This document shows, piece by piece, positions 1-8,734 of a stretch of 64,000 nucleotides of DNA (positions within the stretch are counted from its first letter, which is position 1; every line of letters begins with the position of its first letter). A program made the translations under genes and the position numbers. This DNA is from a virus: IMG/VR virus record IMGVR_UViG_3300030104_007230, positions 18,165-82,164 of that record, one strand, 5' to 3'. Below the pieces are notes generated by a model. That model saw only the letters and a program-made list of their open reading frames with translations. It did no database searches and had not been told where the DNA came from.

Positions 1-1
1 A

Positions 2-835
2 AGAGCAGAACTTGGTGCAAAAAGAGCACAAATAGCTGAAAATACTGGTTTATCAAATCCAGCTGTAGATCGTTTCTTGGGACAATACTTCCCATCTATG
101 ACAGAAACATATAGTGATGTAGATATTGCATCTGGAAGAACTCCTGAAAGAACATTTTCTAATGTTGGACCTGAAGCTGAAATAACAAAAGCTGCTAGTG
201 GCGGAGCTATTCGAGGACGTTCAAGAGTACAGGATTATGAAGTTAGTCAAGATCGTACAAGAGATATTTCACCAGAACCAGAAGAACTAAGAGGTACTCC
301 TTTAGCAGAACAAAGACCTGACATTATTGGTGGAAAATTAGCGCTTGGTGGTGTTCCTGGAGATTTAGATACAGATCAGATGTCAAAACAAGAAGTTATT
401 CAATCAATTATTAATCCTTCAACTGTAGATCTTAGAGATAAAACTCCTATTGCAGGAACTGGAGTTTATGGGAGAGAGAAAGGATATGTTTCAGGTGCGA
501 TGAAAGCTTCAGGAGATTATTCTGATGCCGCAATGAGAAAGCCAACTGATCTTTCTCCAGCAGAAACAAGGTATGACAGCTTTATTAAAGATCCTTATGG
601 AGGACTTTCTGATAAAGCATTAGAAACACATATACAAAGTGCTACACCTGATTCACCTTCACAGAAAGGATTAGAGCGTGAAGCCTATAAACGAAGTGGT
701 ACTGGTATTCCTATTTCTCAAAAAATGAGAGAAATTCATACAACAGGAGATCCTTTAACAAGAAGCGAACGTGCACAAACTTTTCTTGATGAACTAGATC
801 CAACAGGAGAACTTCGTAAAAGAAATTTAGGTTAA
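2..835 (+). CDS. Hypothetical protein, 5' end cut by window edge
   Basis: The reading frame is open from the left edge, so the true start lies outside the window; the first in-frame start-like codon inside is a TTG at 77, which is probably internal. The visible part is hydrophilic, rich in Gly, Asp, Arg and Pro, with no recognised domain or membrane segment. It lies 2 nt upstream of the next gene in a plus-strand run of probable virion genes. A structural or virion-internal role is inferred from position only. Confidence 0.6.
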   Translation, partial: RAELGAKRAQIAENTGLSNPAVDRFLGQYFPSMTETYSDVDIASGRTPERTFSNVGPEAEITKAASGGAIRGRSRVQDYEVSQDRTRDISPEPEELRGTPLAEQRPDIIGGKLALGGVPGDLDTDQMSKQEVIQSIINPSTVDLRDKTPIAGTGVYGREKGYVSGAMKASGDYSDAAMRKPTDLSPAETRYDSFIKDPYGGLSDKALETHIQSATPDSPSQKGLEREAYKRSGTGIPISQKMREIHTTGDPLTRSERAQTFLDELDPTGELRKRNLG

Positions 836-837
836 TT

Positions 838-1128
838 ATGTCTGATAAAAGAAAAAAAGCAGTTCAACTCTCTAAAGAGCATATGAAATGCAATAAACCT
901 AAGAAAACACCTGGACACAAAACAAAATCACATGTTGTAAAAGCATGTTCTAATGGAGAAGAAAAAATAATTAGATTTGGACAACAAGGAGTAAAGGGAG
1001 CTGGTAAAAATCCTACAACTGAAAAAGAAAAAGCTAGAAAAAAATCTTACTATGCTCGACATAATGCACAAGATGCTAAGCCTAGTAAGATGTCTGCACG
1101 ATATTGGTCACATAAAGTGAAGTGGTAA
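838..1128 (+). CDS. Small basic conserved phage protein (RFGQQGV motif)
   Basis: A 96-residue, very Lys/Arg-rich protein. It carries the pattern KSHVVKAC, then IIRFGQQGVKGAGKNP, then a Lys-rich helix and a C-terminal ARYWSHKVKW. I recognise this arrangement as a small conserved protein of marine and enteric podoviruses, usually encoded near packaging and head genes, but I know no proven function. Its charge suggests nucleic-acid binding (inference). The start is 2 nt after the preceding stop, consistent with one transcript. Confidence 0.7.
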   Translation: MSDKRKKAVQLSKEHMKCNKPKKTPGHKTKSHVVKACSNGEEKIIRFGQQGVKGAGKNPTTEKEKARKKSYYARHNAQDAKPSKMSARYWSHKVKW

Positions 1129-1180
1129 TTCAATAATAAAGTTAGACGTTGGTAGAATTACTTTTAGTTAAACATTTATC

Positions 1181-1624
1181 ATGACTGCTCTGGAACCTAT
1201 CCTTGCTATTTTACTTGGCGCAGGATTAAGTGCAGTAGTTGCTTGGATGGCTAAAATTTTAGACAACCAAAAAGCTATTCAGTATGGGGAAATCCTTGGG
1301 AAAGCTTACGACATTATCGATCCTCTTTTAGAGAAAAATTTAAAATCTTGGAAAGGTTCTGATGTTGAATATGCTATGGAGTTAGCTATAGCTTCCGTTT
1401 CTGATAATGAATTAACTGCTGAAGAATTGAAAGATATAACTAAAGAAGCAGCTGAAAGATGGCTACCTGCAAAAGCAGTTGATAAAGTTCGTGGTTACTT
1501 ATCTTTAGAAGAACAACCTTCTGAAATTAAAGCAGCTGATCTTTTATCTAAAGCAGTTGAGGGAGTCCTCTCAACACAACAAGCAATAAGTGCAGCTAAA
1601 GAGGAATTGAACAATGTCAGATAA
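1181..1624 (+). CDS. Membrane-anchored protein, holin-like
   Basis: 147 residues. Residues about 4-26 form one hydrophobic membrane segment (EPILAILLGAGLSAVVAWMA), followed by amphipathic, charged helices. This one-segment plus helical tail layout is like some phage holins (for example the LLH holin group), but I cannot show homology. It overlaps the next gene by 11 nt (ATG inside its last codons), so the two are probably co-translated. A lysis role is inference; a virion membrane-interacting protein is the alternative. Confidence 0.55.
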   Translation: MTALEPILAILLGAGLSAVVAWMAKILDNQKAIQYGEILGKAYDIIDPLLEKNLKSWKGSDVEYAMELAIASVSDNELTAEELKDITKEAAERWLPAKAVDKVRGYLSLEEQPSEIKAADLLSKAVEGVLSTQQAISAAKEELNNVR

Positions 1625-1808
1625 ATGGATTCAAGATGCAATAAAAAGGCCAGGTGCTTTTACAAAAAAAGCGGACAAGCGTGATATGACAGTAAAACAG
1701 TTTGCAGAACAAGTAACAAGTAATCCTACTAAGTACAATAGTAGAACAGTAAAACAAGCAAATCTTGCTAAAACTTTAGCTGGTTTACACAAAAACAAAA
1801 AGAGTTAA
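1614..1808 (+). CDS. Small basic conserved phage protein
   Basis: 64 residues, Lys-rich and helical, starting MSDKWIQDAIKRPGAF. The opening WIQxAIKxPGA is a pattern I associate with a small conserved protein near podovirus structural genes; its function is unknown. The start codon lies inside the 3' end of the holin-like gene (11-nt overlap) and the next gene starts 2 nt after its stop. Confidence 0.65.
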   Translation: MSDKWIQDAIKRPGAFTKKADKRDMTVKQFAEQVTSNPTKYNSRTVKQANLAKTLAGLHKNKKS

Positions 1809-1810
1809 TT

Positions 1811-2227
1811 ATGGCTTTTCCTTATAAGAGAGATTTAAGAGAACAGAATGTACAAAAGAATAAAAAAATTGATAATAATGTCGATTTCAAAGGAAAGCCT
1901 ACTAATTTTAGGAATGCGTTTGTGTCAAAAATGAAGGATACAAATAAATCATTTAGAAGAGAAGATCCAGGTACTTTTAGTGAGGAGGCTGCTATGAATT
2001 TTTTCAATACTAGACAAGTTCTTTTAGATGGATATCCTGATTTTGTAGATGAAAACAAACAAATAGAAGCGTCATACTGGATGCCTAAATATGATCGTTC
2101 AACATATCTACCAGATGAAGAAAAAGCTTTCTATACAAATAAGCTACAATATATACAAGACCCTGCTAATTCTAATTTAGCAAATAATATTGGATATGCA
2201 GGAAGTGAAGGAGTAAAACCAACATGA
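1811..2227 (+). CDS. Hypothetical protein
   Basis: 138 residues, polar, many Asn, Lys and Tyr, no membrane segment and no domain I recognise. It overlaps the next gene by 4 nt (ATGA junction), so it belongs to the same plus-strand unit of probable virion proteins. Its role cannot be read from sequence. Confidence 0.6.
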   Translation: MAFPYKRDLREQNVQKNKKIDNNVDFKGKPTNFRNAFVSKMKDTNKSFRREDPGTFSEEAAMNFFNTRQVLLDGYPDFVDENKQIEASYWMPKYDRSTYLPDEEKAFYTNKLQYIQDPANSNLANNIGYAGSEGVKPT

Positions 2228-2973
2228 ATTATGCAAGTATAGGAAATAAAATAGCATCAAAATTTATACCAGCAGCCGCACAAGCTGTAAGAATGGCTCA
2301 ACAAAGATTAGGACAAGTTGCAACTAATCCAGCTGTAGTGGAAGGTGCAAAAAGAATAGGAAGAGATACCGCTTTTTTAGTAGGTGCAGAACAAATAGTA
2401 CCTCGTATGTTTGGTGGAGAAGCACCTGATATTAGAGAATCTTTATTAAGACAGGGAGCAGGAAATATTATTGCTGAAGGTGTTACTGGAGGTTTAAATA
2501 CAGCCTTTCCTGGAAAGGTAGAATTAAAAGCGCTACACACTTCAGGACCTGATCACAAAGTATTTTTTCATCCTGAAAAAGTAGGAGGAATAAAACCAAC
2601 TGTATCTAGAACCGTAGGTGAATTAACAGGACAGTTCACTGGACAAGCGATTGCAGACGCTGTTTTACCTGGAAAACAAGAGTATCCTTTTGTCAATCCT
2701 CCTGAACAAGTTACCAATCTTCAACCTGTTTCTGCTACAGGTGCAGTAATAGTTCCTACTGAGCCTGAATCTGCTCAAGTAGAACGTAGAACAACAGAAG
2801 ATTTAATGCAGCAAAAACTTCTTGATGCGCAAATCGAACAACAACGTTATGAAAATAAAATTGAATTAGCTAAAGCACAAAATCAACCAAGTATTGTTAT
2901 GCATCAAAAACGAGGTGATGCACGTGCGATTGCACTTGATGCTTTACGACAGACTTCTAAAGTTAACTATTAA
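2224..2973 (+). CDS. Hypothetical protein, probable virion-internal
   Basis: 249 residues. The N-terminal 80 residues are Ala/Gly-rich with amphipathic stretches; residues about 185-235 are a charged helix rich in Gln, Glu and Lys that could form a coiled coil. No family recognised. It starts at the ATGA overlap with the upstream gene and ends 3 nt before the next ATG. The company of Gly/Ala-rich neighbours suggests a role inside the particle or in DNA ejection (inference). Confidence 0.6.
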   Translation: MNYASIGNKIASKFIPAAAQAVRMAQQRLGQVATNPAVVEGAKRIGRDTAFLVGAEQIVPRMFGGEAPDIRESLLRQGAGNIIAEGVTGGLNTAFPGKVELKALHTSGPDHKVFFHPEKVGGIKPTVSRTVGELTGQFTGQAIADAVLPGKQEYPFVNPPEQVTNLQPVSATGAVIVPTEPESAQVERRTTEDLMQQKLLDAQIEQQRYENKIELAKAQNQPSIVMHQKRGDARAIALDALRQTSKVNY

Positions 2974-2976
2974 AGA

Positions 2977-4203
2977 ATGAGATATCACGTTCCTAATTAT
3001 TTATCAAATAGTGTTAGAGCTGCTAAACGTTTTGGTGGCGATGTTTGGCAAGAAGTAAAGAAAACTGATTGGGCTAATTTACCTAAAGATGTTGTAGAAA
3101 ATGTAGGAGAAGGCGTTCATAGAAAAACATATAAAGGTGGTGGAGGAAGACAAGCGTATACTTCTTCTGGTGTAGGAGGTGTATCTGGACTTGCTAGTGA
3201 TTTTCTTGGAAAAACAGTTGGTTCAGATGAATGGAGACAACGTTATGTTTGGCCATATACAAATCCTTATAGGTTAATTAGCGATACTGTTGGAAAAGTA
3301 AGTGAAAAGATTCCTTTAAGTAAAGGTGCACAAGCTGCAGTCGCAGTTGGAACTCCTATTCTTTATCACCAGCTTACTGAAAGTTCTGGACCTCTTTCTC
3401 AAGGAATGCGTCCAAAAGGATGGAAGGCAGCTGTTCCAGCATCAAAAGAAAAAGATCCAACAGGTAAAACACCAATAAGTCTTCCAGAAGAAGCAGCAGC
3501 TCGTTGGGTGCTTGGTCAAAAAAGTCAACTCTTACCTTACGACGAATTTAGAAAAGAACGTCCTGATGTAATGCCATCAACGCTTGCTAATTATCGTGGA
3601 TATATGAATAAAAAACCTAAGCCAGGTGAACGTATTAATGTTGATACAGATAAAGGATCTTTTACAGCACTAGGTGGTGCAGTACGTGGAACTAGCCGTG
3701 GACTACATGATCCTGAAGTAAGACTTAAAGGTGTGCCTATCAGCCTTAATGCAACACTTGGGACAGGTGCAGGATTAGCAACTATTGCAGCAGGTTCCAA
3801 ATATTTAAATCCACAAAATGAAGGTTTAGATGCAGCAGTTAAAGTTACAGAACAAATGGTAAATAAGGCAACAGGAAAAGAAGTAGGGTATGCAAAAGAT
3901 CTTTATAATGAAGCAAAAAAAGCAAAGGAACAATGGGTAGGAGAACTACCTAAAGCTGCACAAGAATTTCAAAAATTAGGTGCATATAAAGAACCTGCTT
4001 TATTGTTAGGAGGTGCTTTAGCAGCTGTTGGTACTGCAGCTACAGCTAGAAAGTTATTCCAAAAAGCAGAGGAAAGAAGAATCAAAAAAGAAGCCCCTGT
4101 AGAATACTTAAAATATAAACATGGAAATTTTGAGGAGACAAAAGAAGCTTTAGGAAAACCAGAAGCTTCGACTTGGAAAGATCTTACTCAAACTGTTATT
4201 TAA
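2977..4203 (+). CDS. Hypothetical protein, probable structural/ejection protein
   Basis: 408 residues. Contains two short hydrophobic Gly/Ala patches, near residues 257-270 (LGTGAGLATIAAG) and 342-358 (LLLGGALAAVGTAATA), the second flanked by charged helices. Nothing matches a family I know. The length and hydrophobic patches within a soluble, charged protein are like internal virion proteins that meet the host membrane, but this is inference. Confidence 0.6.
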   Translation: MRYHVPNYLSNSVRAAKRFGGDVWQEVKKTDWANLPKDVVENVGEGVHRKTYKGGGGRQAYTSSGVGGVSGLASDFLGKTVGSDEWRQRYVWPYTNPYRLISDTVGKVSEKIPLSKGAQAAVAVGTPILYHQLTESSGPLSQGMRPKGWKAAVPASKEKDPTGKTPISLPEEAAARWVLGQKSQLLPYDEFRKERPDVMPSTLANYRGYMNKKPKPGERINVDTDKGSFTALGGAVRGTSRGLHDPEVRLKGVPISLNATLGTGAGLATIAAGSKYLNPQNEGLDAAVKVTEQMVNKATGKEVGYAKDLYNEAKKAKEQWVGELPKAAQEFQKLGAYKEPALLLGGALAAVGTAATARKLFQKAEERRIKKEAPVEYLKYKHGNFEETKEALGKPEASTWKDLTQTVI

Positions 4204-4205
4204 CT

Positions 4206-4583
4206 ATGGCTAAAATTACACCAGGTCAATTTTTAAAAGGTTTTGCTGAACAATACAATAAAGATCAAGGAATGGTCCAAGACAAATCAGGAAGTTGGAG
4301 TCGTGGAACACATACTGCACAAGCTAAATCAACAAGTGGTCAAGGAGGAGCAGGAGGAATAACTATAAACCAAGGAGGCGGAGGAGGCGGCGGAATGTCA
4401 TCCCTAGCTACTGATGTAAAATTTAAACAAGGTGATGATTTAGAAAGAGCAGGACATAGAATTCCAGGAGATCCAGGAAGTAAAGGATTCCTTGGAACAG
4501 CAGTTAGATTTGGATCTAATTTCTTGCCAGGAGTTGGTCCTATGGTAGGGCAAGCAGTAGCTCCTCATCTTGATTATGTTTAA
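4206..4583 (+). CDS. Paralogue 1 of a Gly-rich protein with conserved C-terminus
   Basis: 125 residues starting MAKITPGQF. A TTG 33 nt upstream in frame is possible, but the ATG at 4206 follows the previous stop by 2 nt and gives the better N-terminus. The middle has runs of Gly. The last ~50 residues (GDDL, IPGDPG, KGFLG, FLPGVGPM, GQAVAPH, DYV) are almost repeated in the next gene, so these are tandem paralogues. The hydrophobic, Gly-rich C-terminus could insert in or dock to a membrane. Function unknown. Confidence 0.65.
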   Translation: MAKITPGQFLKGFAEQYNKDQGMVQDKSGSWSRGTHTAQAKSTSGQGGAGGITINQGGGGGGGMSSLATDVKFKQGDDLERAGHRIPGDPGSKGFLGTAVRFGSNFLPGVGPMVGQAVAPHLDYV

Positions 4584-4621
4584 AGTTAAAAGTGTTAATT
4601 TACTTTCTGTATAATTAAATT

Positions 4622-5050
4622 ATGAATTTCCTTAAAAACTTTAATCCGTTTTCTTACGAAACAACTCCAGGGACATCAGGTTGGGGTCCAGTGGCAGATG
4701 GAGCAGTTTACGGTAGAAATCTTCAAAAACAAGATGCCGCAAAAAAGTTCTTAAACGCCTTCACCGATTATATGGGCGATGGGCGAAGCGGTAATACACA
4801 ACAAGCAAAAGATTTTGGAGGACTTACTCCTTTTGGAGGAGCAGGTCAAATGAGTGCAAAAACATCACAATTAGCTCCTGATGTTTTCCTTAAAGAAGGA
4901 GATGATTTAAGTAAGCATGATCATGTAATTCCAGGAGATCCAGGCAAGAAAGGGTTCCTTGGATCTGCGATTAGTATTGGATCTAGTTTCTTACCAGGAG
5001 TAGGCCCAATGATAGGGCAGGCAGTAGCTCCACATTTTGATTATGTCTAA
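4622..5050 (+). CDS. Paralogue 2 of the Gly-rich C-terminal family
   Basis: 142 residues. The N-terminal 90 residues differ from the upstream gene, but the C-terminal ~50 (GDDL, IPGDPGKKGFLG, FLPGVGPMIGQAVAPH, DYV) match it closely. The 38-nt gap before it contains TATAATTAAAT, a possible -10 box. No known family. A shared C-terminal anchor or assembly tag with variable N-termini is the simplest reading (inference). Confidence 0.65.
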   Translation: MNFLKNFNPFSYETTPGTSGWGPVADGAVYGRNLQKQDAAKKFLNAFTDYMGDGRSGNTQQAKDFGGLTPFGGAGQMSAKTSQLAPDVFLKEGDDLSKHDHVIPGDPGKKGFLGSAISIGSSFLPGVGPMIGQAVAPHFDYV

Positions 5051-5114
5051 ATTTAGAGGAAGTAAAATATTTTTTAAGAGAATCAATTTTTACAAGAGAA
5101 AAAGAGGATAAATT

Positions 5115-5780
5115 ATGGCATTTTGGATTCCTGCGATAGGTGGAGCATTAGGTGCCATCGAAGGATATAGAAGAGGTGGAATAGGAGGAGCAATAACAGG
5201 AGGTGCTTTAGGTGCAGTAGTTCCTAAAGGATTAAGAATGGCAGGTGTTGCTTTAGGAGGAACTAAACTTGGAGCAGGTATAGCTTCTGGAATTGGAAAA
5301 GGAAGAAACTTAATTGGACTACAAGGACCAGCAGCTTCAGGAAGTACAGTATTAGGAGGTCTATTACCAGCTGTAGGACTCGGTTTAAATGTTCCTGGTG
5401 TAGTAGGAGGAGCAGCTGGAGGGGCAGTCGGTGGAAAAGGAGTAGCCAATCAGTATCCAGGAAGCTCTACTGGTCCAGTTTCAGGAGTATATGATTATCT
5501 CAGTCCTATTAGTTCTAGAAATTTACAACTTGGATGGACACAAAAAGAACTTGATCAACAAAGACAAGCTGTAGTAGATCAAGCTATTGCATTAAGACCA
5601 ATAATGGAAGCAGCAAAAGAAGAAGAACTAAGAAGAAATATGGCTGCAGCTAACTACAGAACAGCACTTGGAACAGAACAAGGACTTACTCTACAAAGTC
5701 AATTAGGTGCACAACAATTAGGTCGTGTAGGTGCTGACAAAGTATTAGGTGCTTTAGCAGCTAACTACCAGTATCAATAA
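5115..5780 (+). CDS. Glycine-zipper protein, probable virion/ejection protein
   Basis: 221 residues. Residues 1-125 are dominated by Gly and Ala with repeated GxxxG spacing (GGALGAIEGYRRGG and similar), as in glycine-zipper membrane helices. The C-terminal half is charged and helical (EEELRRN region) and Gln-rich. Such a layout suits a protein that crosses or perforates the host membrane during ejection, which fits its place in the virion gene run. No named family recognised. Confidence 0.65.
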   Translation: MAFWIPAIGGALGAIEGYRRGGIGGAITGGALGAVVPKGLRMAGVALGGTKLGAGIASGIGKGRNLIGLQGPAASGSTVLGGLLPAVGLGLNVPGVVGGAAGGAVGGKGVANQYPGSSTGPVSGVYDYLSPISSRNLQLGWTQKELDQQRQAVVDQAIALRPIMEAAKEEELRRNMAAANYRTALGTEQGLTLQSQLGAQQLGRVGADKVLGALAANYQYQ

Positions 5781-5792
5781 AAGGAGTTTTTT

Positions 5793-6611
5793 ATGTCAAC
5801 ATTTGATCCTTATATACAAGATGCGGCTACAAGTTTCATTGATAATTTATTGAGAGAAAGAGGTCTTGCAGCTCCTGCTAATTCTTTGAGAGTTTTATTA
5901 GGACAAACAGAATCACCTATTACTCCTCCTGCTAATGTTTTTGAGCCAAATTTAAATCAAACTCAAGTAGTTACTGAGAATCGCATGGCGAATCCACAAC
6001 TTCTTAATGATCTAGCCAATAAGGTAGGAAGTAGTTATACAAATGTTACTCCTAATCAAAAAGTTGTTAAATACGATGGAGAAGATTACGTTATTGGTAA
6101 AGATCAACGCTTAGTTGGAAATAAAGTTATATCAAAAAAAGCTCCAGTATTTGGAAAAGGTCAAGCAAGAATAGGCAAAGGGATAATTGATTTCTTTACA
6201 GGAAATAAATGGGATTTAGATAAAAGAAATGAAGCAGTTAATGTATTAGATCAAGAAGTTGCTCAACAACAGACTCCTGCTGAGAAATTACAAACTCAAA
6301 TTAAATTAAATCAAGAAGTAAGTAAAGCGCAAAATGAACTAGCTCAACAAAGACAACAACAGACTTGGGATTTAGCAAAGCAAGCTCAAGTAAATTTCAT
6401 GAAGGAAACATATCCATTAGCACAAGCTGCAGCATGGGATGCAACAAGACGGAGCTTATATGGTGATAAGTATTCTCTTAGTGCACAACAAAGAAGAGCA
6501 GCACAGGCATTTGGTGCAGAAGCAGATATGTCAAGAGCTATTGCAGCACAAGCACAAGCAGCAGCGGCCTTACGAGGTAAGTACACAGGCAGAAATGTCG
6601 CTATAAGCTAA
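5793..6611 (+). CDS. Hypothetical Ala/Gln-rich protein, probable virion protein
   Basis: 272 residues with a good ribosome site (AAGGAG about 7 nt before ATG). Residues about 165-265 are Gln/Ala-rich and predicted helical, likely coiled coil. No domain recognised. Together with the glycine-zipper protein upstream and the repeat protein downstream it looks like a set of internal or ejection proteins (inference). Confidence 0.6.
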   Translation: MSTFDPYIQDAATSFIDNLLRERGLAAPANSLRVLLGQTESPITPPANVFEPNLNQTQVVTENRMANPQLLNDLANKVGSSYTNVTPNQKVVKYDGEDYVIGKDQRLVGNKVISKKAPVFGKGQARIGKGIIDFFTGNKWDLDKRNEAVNVLDQEVAQQQTPAEKLQTQIKLNQEVSKAQNELAQQRQQQTWDLAKQAQVNFMKETYPLAQAAAWDATRRSLYGDKYSLSAQQRRAAQAFGAEADMSRAIAAQAQAAAALRGKYTGRNVAIS

Positions 6612-6659
6612 AGCTTGGTTGCTTTAAAATTAAAAAATAGCTTTTAATGAAGTAAAGAC

Positions 6660-8228
6660 ATGGGAAAGAAAAAATCTAGTGCGCCTAAAGTTGAATATAG
6701 AGATCCACCAGCTACCGAAACAAAAGAAGTTGAATCTACGGCGTTAGAAACGCAAACTGCGTTATCTCAGTTAGGACATGAACAACAACTAGGAGCAATG
6801 GAATACGGTGCCGAAATGGACCGTACTAATGAAGAATTTTTTGCAGGACAAGATATTCGTAGAGCGCAAGCAGCAGGAGCAGAAGATCGTTTAGGTATAC
6901 AAGAAAGAGGTTATCAAGAACGTGAAGGAACAAAAGAAACAGGTGCACAACAACGTTTAACTCAGGCAGATTTGCTTGCAGGACAGGAAAGACAAATAGG
7001 TGCAAGAGGTGAAGAAGAACGTCTAACACAAGCTGAAAGATACGCAGGAGAAAGTGGCTTAGTTAGTGATAGAGGAGCACAAGATCGTTTAACCCAAAGT
7101 GACTTACTTGCAGGTCAAGAAAGACAGATCGGTAGAAGAGGAGAAGAAGAAAGGTTAACAGTTGGAACAAGAGGAGAACAAGAACGTTTAACTCAAAGTG
7201 ATTTACTTGCAGGCCAAGAAAGACAAATTGGTGCAAGAGGTGAACAAGAGCGGTTAACCCAAAGTGACTTACTTGCAGGTCAAGAAAGACAGATCGATGC
7301 AAGAGGTGAACAGGAACGACTAACACAATCAGATTTATTAGCAGGTCAAGAAAGACAAATAGGAAGAAGAGGAGAGGAAGAACGTTTAGGAATAAGAGCA
7401 ACGGGCGAAGAAGAACGTTTGGGAGTTAGAGCCAGAGCAGAAGAAGCTCGATTAACTCAAGCTGATTTGTTAGCTGGACAAGAAAGACAAATAGGAAGAA
7501 GAGGGGAAGAAGAGCGTTTAGGAATGAGAACTAGAGGAGAGGAAGATCGTATAACTCAAGAAGCATTATTAGCTGGACAGGAGAGACAGATCGGTAGAAG
7601 AGGAGAAGAAGAACGTTTAACACAAGCCGAAAGATACGCAGGAGAACGAGATCTGGTTTCTGATAGAGGAACACAAGAACGTTTAACTCAATCAGATTTA
7701 CTTTCTGGACAAGAAAGACAAATCGACAGGAGAGGAGAACAGGAACGTTTGACTCAATCAGAGAGATATGCAGGGGAAAGTGGCTTAGTTAGTGACAGAG
7801 GAACACAAGAACGACTAACTCAGGCAGAGTTATTAGCTGGACAAGAAAGACAGATAGGTAGAAGAGGAGAGGAAGAGCGATTAACACAAGCAGAAAGATA
7901 TGCAGGAGAAAGTGGATTAGTTAAAGATAGAGGTTCCGAAGAACGTATGACTCAAGCTGAAAGATATGCTGGAGAAAGTGGTCTAGTTGGTGATAGAGGT
8001 TCTGAAGAAAGAAAAACACAAGCAGACTTATTATCAGGACAAGAAAGACAAATTGCTAGAAGAGGAGAGCAAGAACGTCTAACAGTTGGAACAAGAGGAA
8101 GAGAACAAAGAGCAAGTATTGGTAAAACAGGAGAAGAAACACGTAAAACTGCAGGACAAGCTGAAGAATTCCGTCGTTATAAGGAGAATAGAGACTATGA
8201 TCAGTCTCGTTCTGCTTATAGATCATGA
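6660..8228 (+). CDS. Hendecad-repeat protein, probable long helical virion protein
   Basis: 522 residues. Residues 99-483 consist of 35 consecutive 11-residue units with no break in register; the most common pair is RLTQSDLLAGQ followed by ERQIGRRGEEE. The register can be followed from about 77 to 494. Such 11-residue periodicity gives a slightly right-handed coiled coil or long amphipathic helix. It is Arg/Glu/Gln-rich and strongly charged. It ends in a 4-nt overlap with the next gene, just upstream of packaging genes. Candidates are an internal core/ejection protein or a helical tail spine; no homologue is recognised with certainty. Confidence 0.75.
   Translation: MGKKKSSAPKVEYRDPPATETKEVESTALETQTALSQLGHEQQLGAMEYGAEMDRTNEEFFAGQDIRRAQAAGAEDRLGIQERGYQEREGTKETGAQQRLTQADLLAGQERQIGARGEEERLTQAERYAGESGLVSDRGAQDRLTQSDLLAGQERQIGRRGEEERLTVGTRGEQERLTQSDLLAGQERQIGARGEQERLTQSDLLAGQERQIDARGEQERLTQSDLLAGQERQIGRRGEEERLGIRATGEEERLGVRARAEEARLTQADLLAGQERQIGRRGEEERLGMRTRGEEDRITQEALLAGQERQIGRRGEEERLTQAERYAGERDLVSDRGTQERLTQSDLLSGQERQIDRRGEQERLTQSERYAGESGLVSDRGTQERLTQAELLAGQERQIGRRGEEERLTQAERYAGESGLVKDRGSEERMTQAERYAGESGLVGDRGSEERKTQADLLSGQERQIARRGEQERLTVGTRGREQRASIGKTGEETRKTAGQAEEFRRYKENRDYDQSRSAYRS
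6954..8108 (+). repeat. 33-bp coding tandem repeat array (about 35 units)
   Basis: The DNA encodes 35 in-frame 33-bp units, many arranged as 66-bp pairs. Units differ by synonymous changes (for example GACAAATAGG and GACAGATCGG for the same residues) as well as by residue changes, so the array is old enough to have diverged but keeps exact length. Long minus-strand ORFs here are shadows of the repeat. Confidence 0.85.
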
Positions 8229-8710
8229 TCGAATGGTTAAGTACTTTAACTTCCAAAGACAAAGAAACTTACTTAGCCTTTTGTAAACAAACAAGTTCTC
8301 CTATACAGATGTATCTTTATGCTCGTTTTTTAGGGTATAAAGGTGCAATTTCTTCTTGTGATGAATGGTCTAAAGATCAATTTAAAAAACGAAATTTTAA
8401 TTCTATTCTTGAAATAGAAATTGATGCTATGCAACAAGACATAGCCAAACTTCGTGATGGAATTGATTTAGGAGTAGTTAAACAAGATATGGGAGCTGCA
8501 CGTATTGCCATGTTGCAAAAAGAATTGCGAGGTGCGATAAAGCAGTTAACAGATGAAAAACATTTATTAGATAAACAAGGTTTAATTCTTGCAGGTGCAG
8601 ATAGAGCTTTACGTGAAATGTTATCTATTTTTAGAGATGATCCTATAGAAGGTCCATTAACTGAAGCTTCAATGGGAGTCTGGACAAAAATTCTTCAAGA
8701 AGAATCTTAA
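8225..8710 (+). CDS. Putative terminase small subunit
   Basis: 161 residues, mostly helical, with an acidic/basic central helix pair (residues about 60-125) and no membrane segment. It sits directly before the large terminase gene, the usual position of the small subunit that recognises DNA for packaging. I cannot see a clear helix-turn-helix, so the call rests on position, size and helical character. Its ATG overlaps the preceding stop (ATGA). Confidence 0.5.
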   Translation: MIEWLSTLTSKDKETYLAFCKQTSSPIQMYLYARFLGYKGAISSCDEWSKDQFKKRNFNSILEIEIDAMQQDIAKLRDGIDLGVVKQDMGAARIAMLQKELRGAIKQLTDEKHLLDKQGLILAGADRALREMLSIFRDDPIEGPLTEASMGVWTKILQEES

Positions 8711-8734
8711 GAGTTAATGAGGTATCCTTAATGC

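Noticed and set aside
5090-5449. Pro/Ala-rich minus-strand ORF of 119 codons
   Set aside because: It is antisense to the glycine-zipper protein; Gly codons read backwards give Pro. The plus frame has the gene context and start.
6954-8108. Regular repeats that might be a CRISPR array
   Set aside because: The units are contiguous, in frame and protein-coding, with no spacers.
6826-8262. Several long minus-strand ORFs across the repeat protein
   Set aside because: They are Leu/Phe/Val-rich mirror translations of the 33-bp repeats, which lack stops in several frames by composition.
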